28,059 bases of DNA from Firmicutes bacterium UBA7510. Its GTDB lineage: Bacteria; Bacillota; Clostridia; Tissierellales; Sedimentibacteraceae. The notes under the pieces are model-generated. The model ran no database searches, had not been told where the DNA came from, and worked only from the letters and a program-made list of their open reading frames with translations. Position numbers and translations under genes: made by a program. Every line of letters begins with the position of its first letter. Within the stretch, counting starts at the first letter, position 1. Shown here piece after piece: positions 7,407 to 15,040 of this stretch. The stretch spans positions 1 to 28,059 of the forward strand of contig DLNM01000072.1 in assembly GCA_002479485.1 (NCBI GenBank), given 5' to 3'.

Positions 7407-8987
7407 ATGCTTAACAAAGAACAAATACAAAAACGCCGCATCTTCGGTATAATTTCTCACCCAGATGCTGGAAAGACTACTCTTACAGAAAAGCTATTGC
7501 TACATGGTGGAGCAATACGTGAGGCTGGAGAAGTAAAAGCTAGAAGAAATGAAAAATCCGCAAAATCCGACTGGATGGAAATTGAGAAGCAACGTGGTAT
7601 TTCAGTTACATCATCAGTTATGCAATTTGAGTATAATGACAAAATTATTTCTATCATGGACACACCAGGTCACAATGATTTCGGTGAAGATACTTATCGT
7701 ATACTTACATCTGTAGATAGTGCGGTAATGGTAATAGATGCTGCAAAGGGTATCGAGACTCAAACTAAAAAACTATTTCAAGTTTGTAGTATGAGAGGTA
7801 TTCCTATATTTACATTTATAAATAAGCTTGACAGACAAGCAAAAGACCCTCTTGAATGTATGGAAGAACTTGAAGAAGTTCTTGGCTTACCTTCAGTTGC
7901 AGTAACTTGGCCAATAGGAAGTGGTATAACCTTTGAAGGTATATATGATAGACTAGAAAATGAGATACACCTTTATAAAAAGGATAAAACTATTAAGCTT
8001 GATGACAAAGGAGTTTATGGAGATGTACTTGAAGGTATACTAGACCCTATGAATCTAGCAAATCTAAGAAACGAAGTAGAACTATTAGATGGCGCAGGCA
8101 ATGATTTTGATTTAAAAGAAGTTGAAAAGGGAAAATTGTCACCAGTATTTTTTGGCACTGCATTAGTTGATTTTGGTGTTACTCCATTTTTGAAACACTT
8201 TCTTGACATGTCACCAGCTCCTGGATCTAGAAAAACTACAACTGGTGAAGTACAACCAACAGACGAAGCATTTAGCGGATTTATATTTAAAATACAAGCA
8301 AATATGAATCCTGCTCATAGAGACAGATTAGCGTTTGTTAGAATTTGCTCTGGAAACTTTGAACGTGGTATGAATGTAACTTTATCAAGAACAGGCAAGC
8401 AACTAAAGCTTAGTCAATCTACTCAGCTTATGGCTAATGAGCGTGAAACAGTTGATAAAGCCATTGCTGGTGATATCATTGGTTTATATGATTCTGGAAC
8501 ATATCAAATAGGTGATACTATAACTGATAGTAAAGAAAAAATATTTTTTGAGCCACTGCCTACATTCCCTCCTGAACTATTCAGAAGGGTTAGTCCTGTA
8601 AATTCATTAAAAGGTAAGAATTTTCAAAAAGGTGTGGAACAATTAGCTCAAGAAGGAACAATACAAATTTACAGAAACGATTTTAATGATGTAATTTTAG
8701 GTGCTGTTGGGGTACTCCAATTTGAAGTATTTGAATATCGTTTAAATAATGAGTATAACACAGATATACGCATGGACAATTTAGACTATACTGTAGCTAG
8801 ATGGGTAAAAGCCGATGAATCAACTGATTTGAAAAAATATGAAAATTCAAGAACAATGCTAGTTTATGATAGATTTGAAAGACCTGTGTATTTATTTAGC
8901 AACCAGTACGCAGTCAATGCATTTGAAGATAGAGTAAAAGAAATAGAGCTTTTAGAAGCACTTAACGTAACTAATGAAGTAATTTAA
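7407..8987 (+). CDS. prfC: Peptide chain release factor 3 (RF3)
   Basis: Ribosome-associated GTPase that recycles RF1/RF2 after peptide release. Its 526 residues match the family length. G motifs are intact: SHPDAGKT at 17-24 (G1), the switch I segment with RGISVTSS near 63-70 (G2), DTPGH at 85-89 (G3) and NKLD at 139-142 (G4). The following beta-barrel domain II and the RF3-specific C-terminal domain are complete. AAAGGAAC lies about ten bases before the ATG. It forms its own transcription unit between tandem terminators and a bidirectional terminator. RF3 is distinguished from EF-G and TypA by its length and by the G1/G2 sequences. Confidence 0.97.
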   Translation: MLNKEQIQKRRIFGIISHPDAGKTTLTEKLLLHGGAIREAGEVKARRNEKSAKSDWMEIEKQRGISVTSSVMQFEYNDKIISIMDTPGHNDFGEDTYRILTSVDSAVMVIDAAKGIETQTKKLFQVCSMRGIPIFTFINKLDRQAKDPLECMEELEEVLGLPSVAVTWPIGSGITFEGIYDRLENEIHLYKKDKTIKLDDKGVYGDVLEGILDPMNLANLRNEVELLDGAGNDFDLKEVEKGKLSPVFFGTALVDFGVTPFLKHFLDMSPAPGSRKTTTGEVQPTDEAFSGFIFKIQANMNPAHRDRLAFVRICSGNFERGMNVTLSRTGKQLKLSQSTQLMANERETVDKAIAGDIIGLYDSGTYQIGDTITDSKEKIFFEPLPTFPPELFRRVSPVNSLKGKNFQKGVEQLAQEGTIQIYRNDFNDVILGAVGVLQFEVFEYRLNNEYNTDIRMDNLDYTVARWVKADESTDLKKYENSRTMLVYDRFERPVYLFSNQYAVNAFEDRVKEIELLEALNVTNEVI

Positions 8988-8997
8988 TGTTATTATT

Positions 8998-9026
8998 ATA
9001 GCACAAAGATAAATTCTTTGTGCTAT
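8998..9026. terminator. Bidirectional terminator between prfC and the antiporter gene
   Basis: ATAGCACAAAGA (8998-9009) pairs perfectly with TCTTTGTGCTAT (9015-9026) around a 5-nt loop, between two convergent stop codons. Confidence 0.8.
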
Positions 9027-10232
9027 TTATTTAGCCTCATTAACTTCTATTGTCCCAGCAAAAATCAAAGCTAACTTTGCACTTATTGGACCTATTAGCT
9101 CATAAAGTATAGAGGATGATAATATAATTGTAGATAGATAATTAGCTAAATCATACGGTAGCATCCTTTGAGCCAATGCACAAAGACCTATGGCTACACC
9201 AGCCTGAGGAATTAAAGCAATTCCCAAAAAGTTTTTAGTTTTTTTGTCCGTATTTGCTATGGCACATCCTATATATGCTCCAACATATTTGCCTATAATT
9301 CTAATAATAAAATAGCATAGTCCAATTATTCCAGCTGTGCTAAGCATGTGTATATCCAAGTTCATACCTGATACTATGAAAAACATTGACATGATTGGCG
9401 GAGTAAAGTTATCAACTTGATCGTAGATATTTAAATCATTAGTCATATTAACATAGACCGCACTAAACACCATACAAGATAATATCGGAGATATATTAAC
9501 GGTTGAACACATAGCACAAATTGATAACAAAATTGTAACTACAAGAATTAATCTATTATCATAGCTTCTTTTTTCAGTTAATAGCTTACTTAATATTATT
9601 CCAAATATAGCACCCAAAATAATTGCTGCTATATTATATAATATAGGAAGTGCAATTTGATAAAAACTAACCTTTTCAAAGTTAATAGAACTTAAAATAG
9701 CAGTAGCAATACTGAAAACTAAAATGCATACTACATCGTCTAATACTACCACTTGCAATAATGTATCTACAAACTCACCCTTTGCATTATATTCTTTAAT
9801 TGTCATTACAGTACTAGCAGGAGCTGTGGCTGTAGCTATTGAACCTAAAAGTAATGAGAAACTCCATCCCATTTTGAATATAAAATTCATCGACAATGTT
9901 ACAAAGACCCCTGCAATTAATGATTCACAAAACGTTATAGTAATAACTTTCTTACCAGTTTTTCTTAACGTTTCACTTTTAAAAAATTTACCTACACCAA
10001 ATGCAATAAAAGCTAGTGCTATATCACTAATAAAACTTATACTATTAACAGTGTCTAATGGGATAATATTAAGAGCATGAGGTCCAATTAATACACCCGC
10101 TATTATATATCCACTAACATTTGGAAGTCGAAAAAGTTTAGTAACTCGTGTAAATAAAAATCCTGAAAACAGTATAAATGAAATGTAAAAAAATATCATT
10201 CTTGTATTACCTAAATTAATTAAATCAGCCAC
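9027..10232 (-). CDS. CPA2-type cation:proton antiporter
   Basis: Integral membrane protein of about 401 residues with 11-13 hydrophobic helices. GVLIGPHALNIIP near the N-terminus and AFIAFGVGKF in the next helices match the Na+/H+ exchanger (NhaP/KefB-type) fold; ATAPASTVMTIKEY in the middle is the helix that carries ion-exchange residues. No RCK/TrkA nucleotide-binding tail is present, unlike KefB/C. The likely job is Na+ or K+ export against protons. The first in-frame ATG (10244) lies inside the conserved TAATGGAGG of leader element B. The GTG at 10232 has GGAGGT four bases upstream, so I use it as the start. A LysR gene is divergent on the other side of the element. The transported ion is unknown. 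Confidence 0.88.
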   Translation of the reverse strand: MADLINLGNTRMIFFYISFILFSGFLFTRVTKLFRLPNVSGYIIAGVLIGPHALNIIPLDTVNSISFISDIALAFIAFGVGKFFKSETLRKTGKKVITITFCESLIAGVFVTLSMNFIFKMGWSFSLLLGSIATATAPASTVMTIKEYNAKGEFVDTLLQVVVLDDVVCILVFSIATAILSSINFEKVSFYQIALPILYNIAAIILGAIFGIILSKLLTEKRSYDNRLILVVTILLSICAMCSTVNISPILSCMVFSAVYVNMTNDLNIYDQVDNFTPPIMSMFFIVSGMNLDIHMLSTAGIIGLCYFIIRIIGKYVGAYIGCAIANTDKKTKNFLGIALIPQAGVAIGLCALAQRMLPYDLANYLSTIILSSSILYELIGPISAKLALIFAGTIEVNEAK

Positions 10233-10236
10233 AATT

Positions 10237-10339
10237 ACCTCCATTACGCCGCTATAGCGGCATTACAAACAGATTAATGAAAAATCGTCTTTTTGATTTT
10301 TCCATAGTGTGAAACGTGTTTTTGTTTCACGCTTTCCCC
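10237..10339 (-). promoter_or_regulatory. Structured leader element, copy B (in front of the antiporter gene)
   Basis: On the minus strand: GGGGA, GTG at 10330, hairpin 1 (GTGAAAC 10309-10315 with GTTTCAC 10324-10330, loop GTGTTTTT on the plus strand), the ATG linker, hairpin 2 (GAAAAATC 10279-10286 with GATTTTTC 10295-10302), the GC-rich hairpin (GCCGC 10248-10252 with GCGGC 10257-10261), then TAATGGAGG serving as the SD. Compared with copy A, both stems are changed on both sides so that pairing is kept. Confidence 0.8.
10274..10330 (-). CDS. Leader ORF of element B (18 codons)
   Basis: GTG start with GGGGAAA just upstream; the product has the pattern M-K-Q-K-H-V-S-H-Y-G then Lys-rich residues and ends at TAA 10274-10276. 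The GTG and its SD position are shared with copies A and C. Translation is inferred from SD spacing only; the peptide may be a by-product of conserved RNA structure. Confidence 0.3.
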   Translation of the reverse strand: MKQKHVSHYGKIKKTIFH

Positions 10340-10400
10340 TTATTATTGAATTATTTTTCCACTCATGCTATTATTATATCCATAAGTAATATAATGTAAA

Positions 10401-10426
10401 ATTATGATTATTTAGATTATCATAAT
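10401..10426. promoter_or_regulatory. Candidate LysR-type operator (dyad)
   Basis: ATTATGATTAT (10401-10411) and ATTATCATAAT (10416-10426) form an 11-bp inverted repeat with one mismatch and a 4-bp spacer. It lies 26 bases before the LysR start, in the divergent region shared with the antiporter, the usual place for a LysR autoregulatory site. Confidence 0.5.
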
Positions 10427-10451
10427 AATTTGTTATAATGGAGGTTTTTCC

Positions 10452-11354
10452 ATGATAGATCCTAAATTAGAAACTCTCCTTAAGGTTCATGAAACTAATA
10501 GCTTTACTCGTGCTGCTGAACAGCTTTCGCTTACACAACCAGCAGTTAGTCAGCACATAAGACAGCTTGAAAAAGATTTGAATGTGAAGATTTTCAATAG
10601 AGTTGAAAAGAGTCTAAAGCTAACCTCAGAGGGTGAAATTGTAATAAAATATGCAAAAAGAATTAAAATGCTATATGATAATATGCAGCAAAAAATACAT
10701 GATGAAAAACTACATACAACAAGACTTACTGTCGGCATAACGCACACATCCGAAAGCAACATAGTAGCTGAGGTATTAGCAAAATATTGTAACAGCCATA
10801 CAGGAATACGCATAACAATTATTTCTGACACCATAAATAATCTTTATACTAAGCTTACAAATTATGAGGTTGATTTAGCAATTGTTGAAGGTAATGTTGT
10901 CAATCCAAGTTTCAATTCAATACTTTTAGATACCGACTGTTTAGTTTTAGCAGTTTCAAACAACAATAAATTAGCCAAGAAAAACTTTGTGACAATAAAT
11001 GATTTAAGAAAAGAAAAAATGATTTTACGATTGCCAAACTCAGGAACAAGAAATTTATTTTTGGCACACTTAGAAAGCAATAATATGTCTATTGATGAAT
11101 TCAATGTTATTATGGAGGTTGATAATATTGCAACCATCAAGGATTTAATTCGCAGAGATTTTGGAGTATCTATTTTAGCTAAAAGTGCTTGTCTTGATGA
11201 AATAAAAAAGAAAAAACTAACTGCACTTCCTGTTGAAAATTTAAGTATGATAAGAGATGTGAACATAATATATCACAATGATTTTGAACATGTTAACATA
11301 TTGCAAAACATTGTCAAAATGTACAACGAGACATCAAAGCTATATAATTATTAA
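10452..11354 (+). CDS. LysR-family transcriptional regulator
   Basis: Three hundred residues, the normal LTTR length. The N-terminal winged helix-turn-helix is clear at about residues 4-62 (SFTRAAEQLSLTQPAVSQHIRQLE is its core), followed by the linker helix and a two-lobed effector-binding domain (about 90-295). The ATG follows GGAGG by seven bases. The divergent antiporter and the downstream ferredoxin/NapH-like pair are the candidate targets, since LTTRs usually control adjacent genes. The dyad at 10401-10426 is a plausible binding site. The co-inducer cannot be predicted. Confidence 0.93.
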   Translation: MIDPKLETLLKVHETNSFTRAAEQLSLTQPAVSQHIRQLEKDLNVKIFNRVEKSLKLTSEGEIVIKYAKRIKMLYDNMQQKIHDEKLHTTRLTVGITHTSESNIVAEVLAKYCNSHTGIRITIISDTINNLYTKLTNYEVDLAIVEGNVVNPSFNSILLDTDCLVLAVSNNNKLAKKNFVTINDLRKEKMILRLPNSGTRNLFLAHLESNNMSIDEFNVIMEVDNIATIKDLIRRDFGVSILAKSACLDEIKKKKLTALPVENLSMIRDVNIIYHNDFEHVNILQNIVKMYNETSKLYNY

Positions 11355-11446
11355 AATCTAAAAACTTCTTCTGTGATTAAATTACTGAACCTCATTTATA
11401 TGTATGGCATAATGATATAATGATATAATGAGGAGGACGTGTGAGT

Positions 11447-11641
11447 ATGAAAAGAAGAAAAGCAAATATAATGCAAAATTATTGTGTAGCCTGTGGTTGT
11501 TGCCTAAAAGCATGCCCTAAAGATGCGATTTCCATTACAAATGGAATTTATGCTGTTGTTGATAAAAATAAATGTATAGGCTGTGGACTATGTGAAAAGG
11601 CCTGCCCTGCATCAATTATAAGAATGGAGGAATTATCTTGA
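11447..11641 (+). CDS. 2[4Fe-4S] ferredoxin
   Basis: About 64 residues carrying two complete CxxCxxCxxxCP cluster motifs: CVACGCCLKACP and CIGCGLCEKACP. This is a bacterial-type electron carrier. AGGAGG at 11431-11436 is four bases before a GTG (11441) and ten before an in-frame ATG (11447); I list the ATG, but the GTG is equally possible. Its stop overlaps the TTG start of the next gene by four bases (TTGA), so the two are translationally coupled. The likely partner is the membrane iron-sulfur protein that follows. Confidence 0.88.
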   Translation: MKRRKANIMQNYCVACGCCLKACPKDAISITNGIYAVVDKNKCIGCGLCEKACPASIIRMEELS

Positions 11642-12213
11642 AAAAAAATAATAAATGGTACGACTATTTATGGATAGCTTCCATCCTATATCTTGTATTA
11701 GGACTTTTTAATATTTTATTTGCCTGGATAGGACTGTTATGCTTTTTTATACCTCTTGTAATTTCAATGGTAAATGGTAACAAAGCATATTGCAATAAAT
11801 ATTGTGGAAGAGGTCAGCTATTTGATATATTAGGAAGCAAACTTAAATTATCTATGAAAAAGGATTGCCCTTCATTTATAAGAAGCAAATGGTTTAGATA
11901 TGGATTTTTAATTTTCTTTTTAACTATGTTTGTAAACATGTTATTTACAACATACCTTGTATTTGCAGAAGTGAAAAGCTTAGGTCAATTTGTTACACTT
12001 CTTTGGACATTTAAACTACCTTGGCAATTTGCATATCATGGAGCTTTAAACGTATGGATAGCACAATTTGCTTTTGGTTTTTACAGCATAATGCTAACAT
12101 CAACAATTCTTGGGCTTATAACAATGATATTTTTCAAGCCAAGAACATGGTGTGTATACTGTCCAATGGGTACTATGACTCAGCTTATTTGTAAAGTGAA
12201 ATCTAAATCATAA
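11638..12213 (+). CDS. NapH/NosR-like membrane iron-sulfur protein
   Basis: The 191-residue product has about four transmembrane helices (roughly 13-45, 80-105, 112-135 and 142-165) and two short Cys motifs of the NapH/NosR/CcoG type: CNKYCGRGQLFD near residue 52 and TWCVYCPMGTMTQ near the C-terminus. Such proteins pass electrons through the membrane, usually with a ferredoxin partner, which here is the coupled upstream gene. It starts at TTG 11638 with GGAGG seven bases upstream. No nitrate or nitrous oxide reductase genes are nearby, so the terminal acceptor is unknown. A terminator follows directly. Confidence 0.8.
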   Translation: MKKNNKWYDYLWIASILYLVLGLFNILFAWIGLLCFFIPLVISMVNGNKAYCNKYCGRGQLFDILGSKLKLSMKKDCPSFIRSKWFRYGFLIFFLTMFVNMLFTTYLVFAEVKSLGQFVTLLWTFKLPWQFAYHGALNVWIAQFAFGFYSIMLTSTILGLITMIFFKPRTWCVYCPMGTMTQLICKVKSKS

Positions 12214-12238
12214 CCACCCGTAAAACGGGTGGTTTTGT
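12212..12238 (+). terminator. Terminator of the ferredoxin/NapH-like operon
   Basis: ACCACCCGT (12213-12221) pairs perfectly with ACGGGTGGT (12225-12233) around AAA and is followed by TTTGT. The stem abuts the stop codon. Confidence 0.9.
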
Positions 12239-12244
12239 GCAGCG

Positions 12245-12296
12245 GCTTGGTTAACTAACAATTTTACGCTTACGCTTTGTATATTGCGAACCAAGC
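12245..12296. repeat. Inverted repeat at the 3' edge of the ribU cassette
   Basis: GCTTGGTT (12245-12252) and AACCAAGC (12289-12296) are perfect complements around a 36-base centre that contains two ACGCTT units. It has no T-tract and no coding potential. It lies at the point where base composition changes toward the GC-richer ribU segment. Confidence 0.4.
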
Positions 12297-12307
12297 ACTT
12301 CTAAGTA

Positions 12308-12961
12308 TTAAATATGACTCTGGAAAACAAGAATTAGTAAAACACAGGTAATGATAATAAAAGAAGATACAAGCATTGTACCAATATTAATTTTACCTGT
12401 GCTTACTGCCGTTTCTTCAGACACTGACATTAAGTGTGATTTGTATAATCCTCTCTTAATGGGTTTATACAATAGCATTGTTATAGCTGCATTGAGACCG
12501 CCTTTAAGCAAATTGAAAGGTAAAAATGCCGGAATCAAAAGTTTGGCTACCGCCTCGCGTGGAATCCCCATATAAATGGGGGTGATGAAATAGTTCCAGA
12601 GAAGCATGACCGCGGTAGTAATCAACCAACCTACTATAAGTCCGATAATTGCCCTCGTTATTGTACGCTTGCTTTTGTAAATGAATGCAGCAGTACCAGC
12701 AAATGAACAAGTTTGAATAATATTCATAACCAATCCAATTAAGCCAGTATCACTTACCGTAAACATCTCGACAAAGGAAACTACTGTTGACATAGCAAAT
12801 GCCGCCATCGGTCCATACAAAAAACCGCCAATTGTGATAATAACGTCTGCGGGGTCATACTTTAGAAACATTACGACGGGTATCCGACCAACCACCATCA
12901 CAATATAAGCAAGCGCGCTTAAAATAGCGAGTACCATTAGTTTTTTTGTTCTTGTTTGCAT
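12308..12961 (-). CDS. ribU: Riboflavin transporter RibU (ECF S-component)
   Basis: Substrate-binding membrane subunit of an ECF importer, taking up riboflavin with the shared EcfAAT module (not in this window). It has 217 residues and about six helices. RibU hallmarks are visible: KYDPADVIITIGGFLYGP near residues 34-51 and TGLIGLVMN near 72-80. AGGAGG precedes the ATG by seven bases. Function is strongly supported by the FMN riboswitch and terminator directly upstream. The gene uses noticeably more G and C than its neighbours, which suggests horizontal acquisition together with its riboswitch. Confidence 0.95.
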   Translation of the reverse strand: MQTRTKKLMVLAILSALAYIVMVVGRIPVVMFLKYDPADVIITIGGFLYGPMAAFAMSTVVSFVEMFTVSDTGLIGLVMNIIQTCSFAGTAAFIYKSKRTITRAIIGLIVGWLITTAVMLLWNYFITPIYMGIPREAVAKLLIPAFLPFNLLKGGLNAAITMLLYKPIKRGLYKSHLMSVSEETAVSTGKINIGTMLVSSFIIITCVLLILVFQSHI

Positions 12962-12983
12962 ATGAAATTCCTCCTAAAAAATA

Positions 12984-13024
12984 TAACACCTGAAAGCACA
13001 AGGGTGTCTTTCAGGTGTTAAAAT
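12984..13024 (-). terminator. Riboswitch-controlled terminator upstream of ribU
   Basis: AACACCTGAAAG pairs perfectly with CTTTCAGGTGTT (12-bp stem, 11-nt loop) and is followed on the minus strand by ATATTTTTT, then the ribU SD. It lies between the FMN aptamer and the ribU start, the expected expression platform. Confidence 0.85.
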
Positions 13025-13031
13025 AAACTTT

Positions 13032-13118
13032 AGGCGTATTGATAATGTCAACAAAGCAGAGGTAAGCGAAAAAAGAGTGCAAACATAGTCAGACCTATCC
13101 TGACAACATCAATACACC
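13032..13118 (-). promoter_or_regulatory. Long stem between FMN aptamer and terminator
   Basis: The 18-base arms at 13032-13049 and 13101-13118 are complementary apart from two G-U pairs and one mismatch (minus-strand RNA). The second arm touches the 3' edge of the aptamer, so this stem is a candidate antiterminator or spacer domain. Confidence 0.5.
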
Positions 13119-13224
13119 TTCTTTAATCCAGACTATACTGTCGGTATTGGAGTTTCATCAATTTAGCGCGTAAGCACTCGCGGACTGTAACCGCCGATCG
13201 GGAATTTCACCCTGCCCTGAAGAC
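13118..13224 (-). promoter_or_regulatory. FMN riboswitch (RFN element)
   Basis: On the minus strand the conserved RFN blocks appear in order: CTTCAGGGCAGGGTGAAAT, TTCCCGATCGGCGGT, CAGTCCGCGAG, GATGAAACTCC, AATACCGACAGTATAGTCTGG. This aptamer binds flavin mononucleotide and shuts down riboflavin genes. The gene behind it is ribU, matching the expected regulon. Confidence 0.97.
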
Positions 13225-13245
13225 ATAAATGCTATTCAATTTTTA

Positions 13246-13276
13246 TTTATTATAGCACCACACTACAGCAAAGTCA
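13246..13276 (-). promoter_or_regulatory. Sigma-A promoter of the FMN riboswitch/ribU transcript
   Basis: On the minus strand TTGACT and a consensus TATAAT are separated by exactly 17 bases, and the transcript would begin about 20 bases before the aptamer. Confidence 0.85.
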
Positions 13277-13282
13277 AGCCAT

Positions 13283-13299
13283 TACGGGCATAGCCCGTA
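13283..13299. repeat. GC-rich hairpin upstream of the ribU promoter
   Basis: TACGGGC (13283-13289) pairs with GCCCGTA (13293-13299) around a 3-base loop. On the minus strand it continues into ATGG, giving GTAATGG, the ending seen after the GC-rich hairpin of leader elements A, B and C. The rest of that element is absent. Confidence 0.4.
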
Positions 13300-13321
13300 G
13301 TATTCATTAAGCAATAATAAA

Positions 13322-13355
13322 AATAAGAATTTAGCTATTTAGCTAAATTCTTATT
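13322..13355 (-). terminator. Terminator of the GNAT operon
   Basis: AATAAGAATTTAGCT (13322-13336) and AGCTAAATTCTTATT (13341-13355) form a perfect 15-bp stem with a 4-base loop, followed on the minus strand by a T-rich run. The outer 13 bases of this stem recur in the terminator at 18270-18300. Confidence 0.88.
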
Positions 13356-14277
13356 TTAAGAACATATTTGCAAATTTAACACCTTGCATAAATCCCATTT
13401 TATGATACACAGCCTCTGCAGAATTGCCTACTGTTACACACAATATTGTTGCCTGTGATATTTTATTAAGATTATTAAGTGCTTGTTTTATCAGATTAGA
13501 AGCAATACCATTTCCCCTATATGATGGTTTTACAACTATTTCACCAATTTCGGAGAAATTGTTGTCAGTAAATCCATTAATTCCAGCTATACATGCACCT
13601 ACTAATTCATTAGTTGTTTTGTCATAAACGAGTGTTGAACCATCAAGTATATTATTTGATTTATAAATATTTAATATATATTTAGCATTCTCTATTGCTT
13701 CTTCAACATTCTGCTGTCCAAAAACCTCATAATCAACTCCACCTGTATAGCATTCTACAAACATCTTTCCTAGTTCTTCTGCGTCATTAATTGTAGGTAC
13801 TTTTATAAAAAAATCATCACCCCAGTTTATACTATCAAATGTTTCAGTTGGTCGAATCATAACTTTTCTCTCACAACTAACCTTATAACCAAGTCTATTA
13901 TAATTTTCTATATCACTTGGCAATACTCCATATACTCTAATTTTTTCTTCGCATTTCCATTGAAGCAATGCATCATTAAGTACATTTATTACTCTAAATC
14001 TATCTACCAAATACGGTGGTTCCATGAAAAATGCACCCATAAGATTAGGTTTTATATGAACTCCACCAATTCGTGTTTTGTTATAATAAATCCAAAAATG
14101 ATCTTCATAATCTATTTTATCAATAGTTTGTTTTTTCCAGCTATAGCTAAGCTCTAAGTCTACTCCTGAATATATAGTTTCATGTATTCCAAATTCTAGC
14201 TTATCAGCTCTTTTTAAAACAAATTCATCATTTAATATGTACTGCTCTTTTCCATCTTCCCACATTTCAATTTTCAT
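13351..14277 (-). CDS. GNAT-family N-acetyltransferase (C-terminal GNAT domain)
   Basis: A 308-residue protein. The C-terminal half (about 155-308) is a GNAT domain with the acetyl-CoA pyrophosphate loop RGNGIA at 254-259 and the motif NSAEAVYHKMGF at 285-296. The N-terminal half looks like a second, degenerate acetyltransferase-like fold (GGVHIKPNLMG, then LGYKV) without a clear loop. Substrate unknown. A GGAG-type SD lies about 13 bases upstream, somewhat far. It lies 27 bases behind another GNAT gene on the same strand, so the pair is probably co-transcribed, and a 15-bp terminator overlaps its stop. Confidence 0.85.
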   Translation of the reverse strand: MKIEMWEDGKEQYILNDEFVLKRADKLEFGIHETIYSGVDLELSYSWKKQTIDKIDYEDHFWIYYNKTRIGGVHIKPNLMGAFFMEPPYLVDRFRVINVLNDALLQWKCEEKIRVYGVLPSDIENYNRLGYKVSCERKVMIRPTETFDSINWGDDFFIKVPTINDAEELGKMFVECYTGGVDYEVFGQQNVEEAIENAKYILNIYKSNNILDGSTLVYDKTTNELVGACIAGINGFTDNNFSEIGEIVVKPSYRGNGIASNLIKQALNNLNKISQATILCVTVGNSAEAVYHKMGFMQGVKFANMFLK

Positions 14278-14304
14278 TATAATTTTATTTCTCCATTTAT
14301 AATA

Positions 14305-14883
14305 TTAAATACTTGCATATGGCATTTTAAGATATTCTTCTTTTAACAACCCAAACATAATTTCATCACAATATTTGCCGTTTGTGTAGATACTTTGTCT
14401 AAGCACTCCCTCTAGCATACAACCAAGTTTTTCATGCATCTTGATAGAGCCTTCATTGCCCTCTATAACACTTCCGACATATTTGTTTAATCTTCTCTCT
14501 ATAAATCCGAATTTTAAAAGTATTTGCATAGCACTACTTCCATAACCTTTACCCCTATATTCGGATGCTATTTTAGTTGCAATCTCAAATGTTCCGTTTA
14601 TAAAATCATCTTGTAATATATTTATTCTGCCTACATGTATACCCTCTAGAGTTTCTATTGCAAAATATGTTCTACTATACATATTTTTGCAATCCGCTAT
14701 TTGTACAGAAAACTCCTTACTTGCTGATACTGTTGGTGGGTATTCTATTTTACAATCTGCTAACCTACATCCCTCACTATCAAATCCGTTGATATAATCC
14801 CACTCCCAGTCATCCTCACTCCAAGGTCTTAGCCTAACTAAATTATTTTGCCAATAATATTTATCATACTTTATTTCTTTCAT
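14305..14883 (-). CDS. GNAT-family N-acetyltransferase (RimJ/RimL-like)
   Basis: The 192-residue product matches RimJ/RimL-type acetyltransferases. It has LVRLRPWSEDDW near the N-terminus (the usual first strand and helix), the acetyl-CoA loop RGKGYG at 110-115, and the family pattern NEGSIKMHEKLGCMLEGVLRQ at about 143-163 followed by DEIMFGLL. This group acetylates the N-terminus of ribosomal proteins, or amines such as antibiotics; the actual substrate is not predictable. GGGGGAAC lies upstream of the ATG. It is the first gene of a two-gene unit with the GNAT gene at 14277-13351. Confidence 0.88.
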   Translation of the reverse strand: MKEIKYDKYYWQNNLVRLRPWSEDDWEWDYINGFDSEGCRLADCKIEYPPTVSASKEFSVQIADCKNMYSRTYFAIETLEGIHVGRINILQDDFINGTFEIATKIASEYRGKGYGSSAMQILLKFGFIERRLNKYVGSVIEGNEGSIKMHEKLGCMLEGVLRQSIYTNGKYCDEIMFGLLKEEYLKMPYASI

Positions 14884-15040
14884 TTTTAACGTTCCCCCTT
14901 ATTATGTATATAAACTATTTTCGCTACTATCATTTCATATGGTCGCAAAACAGTTTACTATAATTTAACATTTGGAGACATATATGTAAACAAATCACAT
15001 ATGTAAAAAATAGTTCTGTAACAAACTTTATACAATTACG

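Noticed and set aside
10233..10244. ATG at 10244 as the antiporter start
   Set aside because: It lies inside the conserved TAATGGAGG of element B; the GTG at 10232 has the SD at proper spacing.
10434..10439. TATAAT just before the LysR gene as its promoter
   Set aside because: It overlaps the ribosome-binding site, so transcription would begin after the SD.
12504..12710. Second minus-strand frame inside ribU
   Set aside because: Out-of-frame shadow of the intact RibU coding sequence.
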